A stretch of DNA of 42,889 nt from Coprinopsis marcescibilis (lineage: Eukaryota; Basidiomycota; Agaricomycetes; Agaricales; Psathyrellaceae). Location of the stretch: positions 1-42,889 of the forward strand of contig ML210381.1 in the NCBI GenBank assembly GCA_004369085.1. Direction: 5' to 3'. Shown in pieces: positions 1-10,052 of the stretch. The notes below the pieces were generated by a model that worked only from the letters and a program-made list of their open reading frames with translations, made no database searches and had not been told where the DNA came from. Within the stretch, counting starts at the first letter, position 1; every line of letters begins with the position of its first letter. The translations under genes were made by a program, and so were the position numbers.

Positions 1-32
1 CATGCCTTCTACCAACATCGGGGCAAGGGTGA

Positions 33-203
33 TCCATCCCCGCTCCACAGTGTGACCTTTGCGGGCGCTTCTTTGGCGAGGGAGGGGCCCTTTCCACTCA
101 CCGTCAAGCATGTCGGCTCCAGCAGAAGATTCGCATAGAAAGGTTGAAGAGAAAGGAAACAGAAGCCAGTGAACCTGTTCCTACTGTTTTATATCCACTC
201 TGA
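33..203 (+). pseudogene. C2HC zinc-finger fragment, N-terminus of a Plavaka-like transposase
   Basis: The frame reads a Cys-x2-Cys...His-x4-Cys finger (motif CDLCGRFFGEGG, then STHRQAC), followed by a basic helix rich in Lys, Arg and Glu. It stops at TGA 201-203. Upstream the frame is blocked by TGA at 30-32, so no start is visible. A single finger followed by a basic stretch is how many mushroom Plavaka/CACTA-type transposase genes begin; that link is from memory of the family. The finger itself is seen directly. The rest of the gene is not in the next kilobase, so this is a relic or first exon. Confidence 0.45.
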
Positions 204-424
204 CTTCTTGCGAATGCAGATTCCATAAAGTTAAAAGCAAGCAAAGGCTTGGACACACGGCAACGTCAACCCAACGGATTCGGTGCCATCTCCAATGCTG
301 TGGCAACGGCACAGGCTTCCGTTCCGGTGGATCTGCCTTTTGCTTCGGCAGAGCCGGGCTTGCCTGCCGTTGCCGTTGATCGCAACGGACTCCAACGCAC
401 GGACATGATCTCCGACATGTCAGT

Positions 425-450
425 CCAGTCAAGGAATCCTTCTTGACTGG
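425..450. repeat. Inverted repeat CCAGTCAAG / CTTGACTGG
   Basis: Nine-base perfect arms at 425-433 and 442-450 are separated by 8 bases. It lies just outside the GATTAATC-rich segment and may be part of the same element or a chance hairpin. Confidence 0.4.
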
Positions 451-467
451 ACGAGTGTCCATGTGGT

Positions 468-829
468 ATGACGCTCACAGGGTCGTGTTTAAACGCTCGG
501 CGCGTTTAAACACGATTCATCCGGCGTGCTCACACGATTATGCATCGTTAATTAATACATATTTCGACGATGAAACATGTAGAGCGGATCAAGGTATCGA
601 GACGTTGTACTCGATTAATCACGGCCGGCCCAGTATCTGAACCGCCGCGCCCAGAGCATGCGCGTTTGTTTAAACGAACGTAGCGTAAGGGCAGTGGGTT
701 AATCAAAATGCGTGTTTAATCCAGCTAGAAATTTACCGGTACTGGTGCTCGGCCTTGAGAGTCAGGTGGATTAATCGAGAAAAGCTCGTCCAAAGCAGCG
801 AGGATTAATCAAAACCTGTCGGTCTTTTG
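468..829. mobile_element. Terminal/subterminal region of a DNA transposon rich in GATTAATC and GTTTAAAC (copy A)
   Basis: The segment has no convincing gene but holds many short TTAATC or GATTAATC motifs, three GTTTAAAC sites and a perfect 14-base hairpin. Its right end carries GATTAATC, one purine, then AAACCTGT; the same string recurs near 20162-20178. Homology to the retroelement LTR starts at base 830, immediately after this segment, so its right border is about 829. The left border is not proven. CACAGGGTCGTGTTTAAACG near 472 resembles the inverse of the right end, but no target duplication is seen and the element may extend left of the window. Confidence 0.5.
483..515. repeat. Perfect 14-bp hairpin with GTTTAAAC in both arms
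   Basis: TCGTGTTTAAACGC at 483-496 and its exact complement at 502-515 flank the loop TCGGC. Each arm contains the 8-base palindrome GTTTAAAC. Another GTTTAAAC lies near 670, in the same element. Confidence 0.8.
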
Positions 830-882
830 TCGGAAGTCTCGATCCCCCTCAGAACTCGCACGGCGCACATCGCGTCATTACA
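830..882 (+). repeat. Remnant of 5' LTR (R/U5 end)
   Basis: It matches 3373-3425 at 52 of 53 positions and is followed by the TGG of the candidate primer-binding site. Bases upstream of 830 do not match the other copy. Confidence 0.8.
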
Positions 883-1009
883 TCTGGAGCCCACCGCGAG
901 GGGGTTCCAGGCTTTTCAATCCGCCATTCCTCTCAATATACCTCAAGAAATGGCAACGCCCACCCCAAGTCTCCGACTTTAGACTCTCGCAACGTCGCAG
1001 TCACAATCC

Positions 1010-2557
1010 ATGTCGCGCACAACGAACTTCAAGCTCTTCAATCTTCTAAGGAAGGACGAGCCGGAAGCACCACGATGGGATGGCAGACCATGCACGCTCA
1101 AGGACTTCCTCGACGACTTTGGGGGATTCTGTTCCCAGTATGGCGTTCCAGAAGATCGAAGAATGGACGCACTGCTACGATACGCGCCCGATCACGATCA
1201 CCACGAGCATTGGAAGCTGTGTAGGAGGCGTACGAGAGAAGAAGGATGGGGACCGTTTTGTCAACTTCTCATCAAGAACACGCCAGGAGCAGATGAAGAA
1301 CGCACATTTACGAAGGCAGACCTCGATGAACTCGCATCCGAGTATCGACACAAGCCGAAACTCTCTATGGAAGAATTCGCAACGCTTTGGAAACGCTTCT
1401 ACGTCGCGTCGCAGTACCTCCATTCGCGTTGACGTATCTCTCAACGAGAGCGGTCGGAGAGGCTGTCGAAGTGTCTCACAGATGCTCTAAGGCGTCGAGT
1501 CAAATCGCAGCTTCGTCTCCAGTTCCCTACTCACCATTGGGACGACCACTTCGACCTTCAAGATGTATACAACGCAATCGTCTTCGTGCTTTCCATTCCG
1601 GAAGAAGAATTCGATGATCGGGACGATACGTCGACTGAGAAAGGAACACAGCGTTGGTTGCAGGACTCCATTGACGACGGAGGCGTTTCACAGAGAGTAG
1701 GGATGCTGGGAGAGCAGTCCGAATCGTTGTTGGACGCAGGGGTTAGAGATCTCAAGGCTTCCCTCAGCACGCTCCAACGAGCCGCAGCGAGCCTCCTACC
1801 TCGCTCGATAGGACCGCAAGACCATCGCCCTTCGGAAAACACGATGCACAGTACGACTTCGAGTGCAGAACTCGACCGCGCTGTAACACTCAGCAGTCCC
1901 AGTTCCAGCCCGCGAGACTGTGTCTCGTCCCCCAGTCTGCGTCTCTACCAGAGTGCTGGCGGCCGCCCACAAATCCGTCGCATTGCAGAGTCGCTCGAAC
2001 AAGAGGGGGAGGATGATATTCCCTTCTTGGAAGCTCAGTTATGGCAAGAAGCCGGGCGTATTCAGTCAGCACGCCGTCGCCTTGCAGTGGCTCAATATCA
2101 AATGGTGCAACCGTCTCCCACCAAAGCGGAAGTATCAGTCCTCGTGCACGCATCGTCGGAACCAGCAGCTAGTGCTTCACCACTCGTTTCGAACTATGTC
2201 AACTCAGAGTCATCGACGCATGCCACATCTTCTCGCCATCGAAGCCAAAAGCTAGCGCAATCATCGTCGCCGTTATCACTACCCAGTATTAACGCTCGGG
2301 CCATTCCCGAATTAAGATCGAGCCTTGGTATACCATTTGCAGAGCAGCATAGCATGCCAACGCCTCTCGTTCCCTCGTCCCAGCTGACCACGACTCAGCC
2401 GACTCAGTCACGCGTACGAAGACCGAAGAGGAAAGCAGCGATACGAAGTCCGCCTCGGATAGTGCAGTACCATCCGTGCTCTCTAGAGAAGACACCAGCC
2501 AGCAGAAGCATGCGTCGACTCGCCATGAGAAGGATATCGTTTCAAACTCGTCAGTAG
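1010..2557 (+). pseudogene. gag: Gag-like protein of LTR retroelement, one in-frame TGA
   Basis: The frame from ATG 1010 to TAG 2557 has 516 codons with a single internal stop, TGA 1430-1432. The frame is open again directly after it, and the residues on both sides read as one alpha-helical Gag domain: start MSRTTNFKLFNLL, then LKDFLDDFGGFCSQYG, then past the stop RSERLSKCLTDALRRR and FDLQDVYNAIVFVLSIPEEE. The second half is Ser/Pro-rich and ends in a basic tail, as in nucleocapsid-like regions without a CCHC knuckle. A DDF..F..C start and a helical core are typical of fungal Ty3-like Gag. Short frames to about 2767 may be a frameshifted C-terminus. No pol follows. Confidence 0.65.
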
Positions 2558-2767
2558 AAGTCTCTCTCGACGTCAGATTCCTGTATTCAAAGCCTTCAAC
2601 GCCTTCGACGCCCGCATTTCTCCATGGTGTTTCTCAAATTTTGACACCCCTCCAGCGACTCACGCGCAGACTACTGTGCAGAGTCCGCTCACCAGGCGCA
2701 GACCCTCCCGTTCACCCATTCGTTATTTAGATCCAAAGGTTTGCGGAAGACTGTTTTCACCCTTCTG

Positions 2768-3062
2768 AGTTTTTTCAATTTTGCTCTTCACCTTATCTTT
2801 TTTTTTAACCTTATAATGACGAATCTCTAGTCTATTTTTGCATACCCAGCCCATACCATTCTGAATCTTTCGAACTCGCGCTTCACTTCGTTGTTTTTAG
2901 CTGTTCTTCACTTGTTTATGATGAATCTCTAAGGCTATCTTCGCGTACTTAACGCTTGATTTTCCTTTCTAGATATGTGTATATCCCACCCACCCAACCC
3001 TTCTAAGCGACGATCGTTCTGACTGGGAGTCAGAACGACAAAGTCCCCAGGAGGTGTGGAGA
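2768..3062. other. Non-coding internal tail of the LTR element with polypurine tract
   Basis: T-rich sequence without a plausible frame. An imperfect duplication is visible (ATGACGAATCTCTAG near 2816 and ATGATGAATCTCTAAG near 2919). The purine-rich AGGAGGTGTGGAGA at about 3049-3062 sits where the polypurine tract should be, just before the 3' LTR. Confidence 0.5.
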
Positions 3063-3425
3063 TGCCTACGCGCCTGAGCGCGTAGTCGTCAGCTCACTAC
3101 CAGTTCTCGAATCCATTTCCTTTCTATTCAATTTCTAGAATCTTCACTCTTGGCTTTCTACATATCTCTTTCAATTTTCTGATACTTTCTCCTGAGTTTC
3201 TTTCTATGCATTTTTACTGATAGCCGAGGCGCGAGCATCCCGAGCGCCTAACCTATAAATACTGCCCATAGATGTACCTACCTGGGGGCAGTAGCACCAG
3301 AAAACCTTCCACAAGTATTCGAAGCTCTCTACTCAATACTACTCAACTTCACCTCACACCTCACCTGCGGATTCGGAAGTCTCGATCCCCCTCAGAACTC
3401 GCACGGCGGACATCGCGTCATTACA
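3063..3425 (+). repeat. 3' LTR (about 363 bp) with TATA box
   Basis: It begins TGCCTACGCGCC and ends ..TCATTACA, giving TG..CA borders. CTATAAATACTGCC near 3251 is a TATA box placed about 120 bases before the sequence shared with the 5' copy, as expected for a U3-R boundary. Only the last 53 bases can be checked against the 5' copy, so the left border at 3063 is inferred from the TG and the preceding purine tract. Confidence 0.6.
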
Positions 3426-3429
3426 TAGG

Positions 3430-4122
3430 GGCAAACCGAGAACATACCGAGCACGTCGTCGTGTGCTGTGGTCGTCGGGCACAACGACGAGGTGGCTTGA
3501 GGTGGTGACGAGAATGGGTCAGGTACCAAATGTGTGTTGGAGGCGATGTCGAGGAGAGGCGGACCACAATGCGGATGAGGAAGCAACAGCAAAACTGATG
3601 TCCTTACAGGATGGCCACTAATGATCCGAGGATATGGGCGACTGGACAATGGAACTAGTGCATTGGTCTGGTTATAGCCATCTCTATGCTCCTCGATGAG
3701 GTCGGAGTAAACGGCGTGGAACATCTGAAGGCTATTGTTAGCAACTCAGATGCCGAGAGGAGATTTTGGGATTCATGCTAAGCATATTCACTTCCCATGC
3801 CTGATAACCACTTCAGAGGACCGCCATCGGCCAGATAACGACTCGATGGTAGGAACAATAGCCCACAATTCATTCACTCACCGTTCGTTGTCTTCCGTTG
3901 TTTCAGGACTGTCACCGTTGCTTCGTCGTAGCCCCTCTGCGGATTATCTGGCTGAGTAGAAGTCGATTGTATCGATCCATTTTGCGGAAGATAACCCAGA
4001 CTGTAGTTCGGCTGGTAGATCTTGGAATGCGTACTTGGCCATTCAAGGTGGGTCAAGGACAACGGACTCACGGAGCCAATTGAAAGATAAGATAGGATTA
4101 GATGCATCTGATGGCGTGACAT
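3430..4122 (-). pseudogene. Possible minus-strand gene fragment ending in the LTR
   Basis: A plausible start ATG at 4120-4122 reads 17 codons, a GTGAGT..AAG intron (4021-4071) and a second exon (4020-3882) that ends at another GTGAGT. Further minus-strand frames include one starting MFHAVYSDLIEEHRDGYNQT at 3724 and running to 3392, inside the neighbouring 3' LTR. I could not find splice junctions that keep all pieces in phase. The product is not recognised. The gene would be transcribed divergently from the one at 4268 and could have lost its 3' end to the retroelement. Confidence 0.3.
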
Positions 4123-4267
4123 TACCACATCAAAATTCTAAGGAGCGGAACGCTGTGCCAGTCATCCTTTCTTTTGGCCTCTCTTGTCACGCAGTCGCAT
4201 ATACCCCTTCAGCAGACCCAATCGTGTCCAATCGCTCGAGCTTCTAGAGTAGGACGACAACGCAACC

Positions 4268-5065
4268 ATGCCGGCTAGCAAAGTCTTCAACTATGGCGAG
4301 GCGATTCTTGCTTTGAACGGCAAGATCTCTAGTTCTCGAGGTATGTGCCTCGCAACCGCCATAGCACTCGACTACAGCCCCTTATACACGCCTAACTACT
4401 TCTAGTTCCAGCCATGGATGATTTGGCAGCTCAAAAGCTATTTGAATCTACAAGGAACGCCATCGAGAAGTATTCAGAGGCCGCGAAGGAGGCGGGTGTG
4501 GCAGGTAATGCAGCCACTGGTCAGCAAAGCTCGAGTTACCATAACGACCACCCTTTAGACGCAGCTCCAGTCTGGTTCCAAGACTTCAGGCGAGAGTTTG
4601 ATGACTTCAGGCGAGAGTTGGGTGACTTCAGGCAGAAGATGGAAGAGGATATCAACACCTTGAAGGCTGGTGTCTCGGCAATGCAAGCGAAGATGGACCA
4701 ATCAGAAGCTGTGGTACGCGTTTGAAGTGATCTCTACAACGAGTGTCTGCCACTGATATATGGACCTCAGGCCTTCAATCGACACTACAGAGCAGACGCG
4801 TCAGCAGAACGTCCATGGAGAGTCGTGCCTTTCAATGACGGCACCCACCCCGTTGATTCGAAAGTGAGTTCACCCCTCTATGTCAACTTGCACAGGATCC
4901 TAACCTGTGAGCCAGAATCTCCCAGCCCTGACTACCAGGCCTGCGGCAGAGGCATTCACAACAGCCCAGCTCAAGATGTATGAGGAGGGTTATGGGATTT
5001 ACCGTCCAAACCAGCTGAGGTCTACCCGCGTCGCCAACCTTATTGAGTTTGTTGGCGGTGTTTAG
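4268..5065 (+). CDS. Conserved mushroom hypothetical protein, four exons, intact
   Basis: Exons 4268-4340, 4406-4713, 4771-4863 and 4916-5065 join in phase to 207 codons plus TAG. The introns are 65, 57 and 52 bases with GT..AG ends; CTAAC branch sites are visible in introns 1 and 3. The start has a good context (CAACCATGC). The N-terminus is MPASKVFNYGEAILALNGK. A charged helical region follows (FRREFDDFRRELGDFRQKM), then a stretch RVVPFNDG..P..NLPAL that resembles a lineage-specific basidiomycete family known to me only as hypothetical, ending in a YGI..P..LR motif. No enzymatic domain, signal peptide or membrane segment is visible. The function is unknown; the gene model is well supported. 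Confidence 0.8.
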
Positions 5066-5538
5066 CATTGGGACTGAGAGTGACTGTTTGATTCTTACGA
5101 TTTTCTTTTCTTTCTGACTTACTACGTTTATGACCGATTTGACACGGATTGACTCCTCTCAAGGACTCACCTACCTTCGTCTCATACAGAGCCAATGCAT
5201 GCACATTACGCTCGTCATCTTGTACTACTAGTTATCCGAGTCGTAGCGGCGCGACGGTGCATTCCAGATCCGACTAGGCTCGAGGAGCTCTCTGGCTTTG
5301 TCGGAATTCGTACTCCCACTCAGTCTTGGTCTCGATTTCTCTCGCCCTTACTCTTATCCGTAGCGGCGCAGCTCGTGCGCCAGTCCCCGACTCGTTCTGG
5401 TTACTCCGTCGAAGTTAACAGATCTGGTAACGACAAGTCTTTTATTTAGGGAACAAATTCAGGCAGTTGGTAGATGGAAAGGAGCTAGGTGCTAGTGCGG
5501 ACGGCGGGCTACGAACAATGATTATGATGTCGTCGGAG
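5066..5538. other. Intergenic region between convergent genes
   Basis: It separates the 3' ends of the genes at 4268-5065 and 5539-6964. A plus-strand frame at 5195-5449 is Arg/Ser-rich, has no recognisable motif and I do not accept it. A short GTAGCGGCGC motif occurs twice (near 5241 and 5362). Nothing else is visible. Confidence 0.5.
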
Positions 5539-6964
5539 TTACAAGTCTTCTCCATCCAAATCCATTTCCTCGCCGCCATCGTCCTTCTGCCCATTGACCT
5601 TGTCCTTGCTCGAAGATGCCTTAGAACGGGTAAGCTTAGCCTTCTTGCTCGACGATGCCGGCTTCGATGCGGCGGCGACCTTCCTTTTGGGAGCGGGCGA
5701 TGGCGATGGTGGAGGTGAAGGTTCGTATGTAATCGCTTCGTCGAGGATGTGCATGGATTCCAGGCGCATGTGCGCGACGAGTTTCTTGAACTTCGTTATC
5801 TTTCAGCTAAGGAGGCGTGAGTGAGTGCTCTCCGACTACGTCCGGTGTACTTGCCAGCAGATCGTTACCTCGGCAATGACGAGGTTCTTGAAGTCGAGGG
5901 TGTTGTAGTCCTTTGGATGAACGATCTCTCCCTTTCCGTTATAGATCTTGGGTGGAACGACTTCTGCATTCAACGCAGGACCCGTCAAGGCATATTGGCC
6001 CACAGGGTCGGGCATATCGCGCGGGAGGACGGTATTCTTGCTCGAGGACGCGGAGTTGTTGCTAGGATCGGGATCAGAGAGTTTTCCTTTCATTTTCGCT
6101 GGGGGGTAGTCAGTTGAAAGTCGTTTCGGGAGGCGTATGGTTTACGACTTACTGGGACTCAAAGGTCCATCGTCTTCATCGTCGTCAGAGTCTATGGTGA
6201 TGTGTCAGTCCGAGTTTCCGGGGAAGAGGCTGGCGGAAGGTCCTCATACCTATATCGTCCAGTGAGAGAGACGGTATGTCGTCGGCAGCCTTCTGTAAGC
6301 TCGGCAGAAGGCTGTGGCTCGTCGCCAACATCACGAATCGATCTTCGTTTCGGATTGGGCGAATGAAAGTGATGTAGTTTTCATCGGCTAGGGTTCGGGT
6401 GAGTGATTTCCTTGTCGTTCTGACACAGTATACGACTTACGGATGGTCTTTCTGTCCTTCTTCAGCTGTTGTTGAATGGTCAGGAGCGATTTAAATGCTG
6501 CATTCGAGGCCCGTAAGGTGCCATCAGGGTAGCAATGTGCGAGGCGGTCGTCCTTTCCCAGTGGGCGCAGTTCAATGGCTGTCCTGAGGCGATTGATGTT
6601 CTTCTCGACGTCCTGTAAGGGGTTAGTGTGAGTAAGTACATTTGACGGTTTGTAGGTTGACGAAACTGACCCTCGGTTCGCCTTTGGTATTCGACGTGTT
6701 GAAGTAAGGAGTGTTTGTCTTGTCGAACATTCCGCTTCGATCCCATGTTGCGGCAAACTTCATGGTGACCGCGCTTCCGTCCTTGGACATGAGGTATTGC
6801 GCGCCAGAGTCGTTCCTTGCCGCTGTGGGCATGGACTCGTCGGGCTTGCAGGGGCTGCTGGAGAAGTAGGTTTGGTGAATGAATTGCTTCGTTGAGGGGA
6901 AGGAGAGCGGGTCTTCGAGCAAAGCAGCGAGGCGTTCGCGAACGCGTTGGCCATATTCGGGCAT
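5539..6964 (-). CDS. Hypothetical protein, six exons, nuclear-type basic/acidic tail
   Basis: Exons on the minus strand are 6964-6671, 6612-6441, 6387-6250, 6191-6153, 6098-5869 and 5799-5539. Five GT..AG introns of 53-69 bases preserve phase throughout and give 377 codons plus TAA. The start is ATG 6964 (MPEYGQRVRERLAALLEDPL). The first 200 residues look globular; exons 3-4 end in an acidic run (DSDDDEDDG). The C-terminus holds a Pro/Ser stretch, KRK and KKAK clusters that could be nuclear localisation signals, and a final acidic end. I do not recognise the family. The gene ends convergently with the 4268 gene and starts only 185 bases from the Helitron stop, so it may be host sequence or Helitron cargo. 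Confidence 0.75.
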
Positions 6965-7149
6965 GGTCGGTGGTCAAGATGTGAGGGCTGGTTAGGGGGA
7001 TGAGCTGGGGCTGTTGGTGTGGCGGCTGGTGAGCTCTAGTGTTGGTGATAGTGCGGTGTGGATGGCAATGCGGTCGATGCAAAGGTGTGTTTGAGCAGCT
7101 TGGTTGGGGGTGTTTACATGATGTTCTTTTTGTTTTATCGTTCTTGTGG

Positions 7150-9599
7150 TTACTGGGTAATGTCATTCATTTGTAGGCGAACATGGTGTGTAGCTTGAAG
7201 GCGGCCTATGCTTGGAATAGCATCCGATGCGGTCGCACCGCATGGGTAGCGAGGTCGGTGGTGCTGTTGCGATGTGTGGGCCTCTTGATCCTGGAGCGCG
7301 ATGTCCTGATTTGGTCTTAGCGTGTAGAGGAATGCGTTCGCTCGCTTCCCATCTAGCGCCAGGAGTTCTTCAGTCGATGTGAATGGTTCACGTTGGAGTT
7401 GTCCACCGTGTTTTTGTCCATCGTAAGTCCATATAGAGTCTTGGCCGGTGATGATGCGTGCGTTGAAATGGTAGCCTCCTGAGTAGATGATTCCTTTGAG
7501 GTCATATTCCACCTGGCCTTGCGAGAGAACTGGTACAGTGACGATGGGCGACGGAGAAATTGGTGGCGTGGACTGGTCAAAAGGATCCGCAATTTCAAAT
7601 ATTAGTATAGGCGGGCGGTCCGACAGTTGTGAAGGTGTGTCTTCCTCGTTGTTTGATAGGTGTAGCGCGCTGTTTATGAAGGATTGCATACCAGTTTCAC
7701 CATTCTGGGCTTGTGATCTAGCGTCATCTGGTGTTATGATGCTTGGCAGCCACGCTGGTCTTCTGGTTTGGCTTTGCAACGGTGAAGTAATTCTGCGTGA
7801 GTCTGGGGGACAGATCCTGTGGAGTATCTCAGTTGCTGATGCTCCTTGCGCTCCAGTTCGGGGGAATGCTACAGGGTCAGAATGCGAGAGGCGGTCTCGA
7901 AGGCGATCTCGTACATCATTTAGCAGTGGTGTTCTCCTATTGGCAATGTGGTGCTCGCTGACGCTGTCCAGGTCGCCTGCAAAGGCCCCTGCAAGCTCTG
8001 ACTGTCGCCTCCAATCGCTTCGCCAAGTACTATCCTTTTTGAGGTAGACATTTGCGAGGATAGTCGTTACCGAGTCATATGCGCATGACCAGTTGATCGA
8101 CGACCACGAGCATCCACGCTGTTCTGCAGGAGTCTCTGGTACGAGTGCATGTCTGGTTTGCTTCGCACTTGGCTCGATTTCGTCTCCGTAATGGTCTTCG
8201 CCTCGCTTTCGTTTCTTGGATGAATTTTCGGCTCGCTTTTGTCGTTTGGGAGTGGGTGAATCATCTGTATCGCTGTTATTTCGTTTCTGTATTCGCCTCG
8301 AGCTTTGTGTGCGATTTTTCGAGATTTCTGCGAAGTGAACAGTGACATGAGCTTTCTGGGTTGTTTCAGCTTCCGGGTTGGGCACTGCGACTAGTCTCTC
8401 TTTCAGGACGCCGTGCCTGACGTAGGTATTGTGTTCGAGGGCCTTTAACCGTTTTGTTTCGTTCACTAAGTCCTCTGGCAGTGGTTTGTTCAAGTCATTC
8501 AAGGTTACAGGACGTAGCAGACACAAGCCTTCTCGTGACTTGGCCCGCGAAGCTGCAACATATGCTGCAAAACCGCCGTCGTCGAGTGATGTCAGTACTA
8601 TTGGCAATGTCTTACCTTGAGCTGATTGTCCAGTGACGGCAAATGCGGGCTGTATTGGTAGCTGATGTCGGCGGATTCGCACTTTCTTTGGGTCTGCTGT
8701 TGCGGTCTTTGGTAGGACGGTTGTCATAGACCATGAGATGGGTTCAATGGGGAAATATCCATGCGGTAGTCCCGGTATATGCACTTTACTTGTTGGGAAG
8801 TGTACAATGACCACTTTCCCATATTCCATACTACTGTTTGGCAGAGTTCCCGTCACAATCTTTTCAACCGTACCTTGTGCTCCGTTTGTTATTCCAAGGT
8901 CGGTTGAGATATTCCGTTGTCTTAAAATCACAGGCATTCCGAGGTGAAGAGGGATGACTCCAGGCAGAGCGCCTTCATTGGCAAATGGGGCAGTATCGAG
9001 GTTGAGCAGTGTTTGGTGCTCAGCGGAGGTGAGATCATGGCTTCTTTCCCGGTTCGTGTCTCTAGCTGCACACTCGACCAGGGGCCGTCCTTGAGCTCTG
9101 GCGCTTGTTTGCGATTTTCTGATGTTCAATTCTTCATGTAAATGGTTGGTATTGACAATTGCAGCGGCATCTGTGTAGGAGGAGGCTCCCATGTCAATAC
9201 CATCACTGTTCTCGGTGGACCTGATAACTCGCATGTTGAATAAGTCAACGTTGTTGATGGTGCAAGTACATGTTCTCAGGCGTTGAACTGCCTCTGCATA
9301 CTTGCTATCTGATTTCATGCGCTGTTGCTCCCAGAAGTCAATGACAGTATCAACTGTCTTCCATGCTAGTCTGCCTAGGCGTTTGTGGATTTCGACGTCT
9401 GATATCTTTGTACTGTTACTGATTGGCATCCACAGTGCAGTACCTGCAACAGGCAGATACTGGCAGAAGTCGCCCAAGAAAATTACAGTAATGCCACCAA
9501 ACCACAGCATTGGTTCTTCCTTAGTGAAGCGCAGGGTGTAGTCAATTTTGCAGAGCAATTGGGCGCTTAACAGTGAGGCCTCATCGAGGAAAAGTATGT
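7150..9599 (-). pseudogene. Helitron 1 PIF1 helicase C-half plus cysteine-peptidase-like domain
   Basis: The frame holds helicase motifs FLGDFCQYLPVAG (motif III type), AFAVTGQSAQGKTL (V) and YVAASRAKSREGL (VI), so the SF1B helicase is complete apart from the shift at 9630. After a basic linker (KRQKRAENSSKKRKR, nuclear-signal-like) comes a separate domain with CSWSSINWSCAYDSV (codons near 8055-8100). About 200 residues later are GGYHFNARI (near 7449-7475) and IWTYDG. A Cys, His and Asp in that order and spacing look like a papain-fold or ubiquitin-type peptidase. OTU and other peptidase domains are known in some Helitrons; assignment to a named family is my inference. Stop TAA at 7150. Confidence 0.7.
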
Positions 9600-10052
9600 C
9601 TACATTCTTCCACTCTTCCCGGAGCTTCGCTTTTTTTTTACGCTCATCAACAATGACAGATCCTCTCCATCTCCACTTGTATGGTTCTCCTTGTTTGACT
9701 TCCGAGCTCTTTCAATTTTGATGCCAAGTCCCTTATGTATTGTCATTCCGTCAATCAGTGCTGCAGCGGAGCCAGTGGGGGCAAGAAAACGGATTCGATG
9801 TGCAGCATTGTGGGACATCATCATTTGCTTCACTGCCCGTACAACGTAAGTCTTCCCTGTTCCTCCAGGTCCTGTCATTAACATCCGCAGTGGGGGCTCA
9901 TCAGGGTCGGCATTTAGGTGACGGCGAGTAAAATGATTGACTATGATATCATATGCTATCTGCTGTTGTGGATTGAAGTTAAATGTGTCGATGTGATCAT
10001 GAAGAGTTGAATTGCTACTGTCTTCGGTGCTCTCCTTTGGTGCATCCGTTTC
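9600..10052 (-). pseudogene. Helitron 1 PIF1 helicase, Walker A segment
   Basis: After the TGA the same frame reads FNPQQQIAYDIIVNHF and then the P-loop MLMTGPGGTGKTYVV (about 9855-9885), with motif Ia LAPTGSAAALIDGMTIHKGLG. It is lost when nine A residues on the coding strand (plus strand T run 9631-9639) shift the reading to a TAG. Adding one A would put the next codons (reading KLREEWKNVD and LDEAS, the Walker B region) in frame with the 802-codon helicase tail. This is either a slippage mutation, a sequencing error in a homopolymer, or frameshifting on a slippery A_AAA_AAG-like run. Confidence 0.8.

Larger units (their letters stand above)
830..3425 (+). mobile_element. Gag-only, non-autonomous LTR retrotransposon, 5' LTR truncated
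   Basis: A 53-base direct repeat at 830-882 and 3373-3425 differs at one base (866 versus 3409) and ends ..TCATTACA in both copies, as LTR 3' ends do. After the left copy comes TGGAGCCCACCGCGAGGG (885 on), in primer-binding-site position. A gag-like frame follows, and no protease, reverse transcriptase or integrase frame is present before the 3' LTR. The 5' LTR keeps only its last 53 bases because a DNA element abuts it at 829. The near identity of the two copies suggests a fairly recent insertion. Confidence 0.75.

Noticed and set aside
5195..5449. Plus-strand frame of 84 codons between two genes
   Set aside because: Arg/Ser-rich composition, no motif, no splice signals, in the 3' intergenic space of convergent genes.
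7487..8047. 186-codon plus-strand frame inside Helitron 1
   Set aside because: It is antisense to the conserved peptidase-like and linker region and has no motif of its own.
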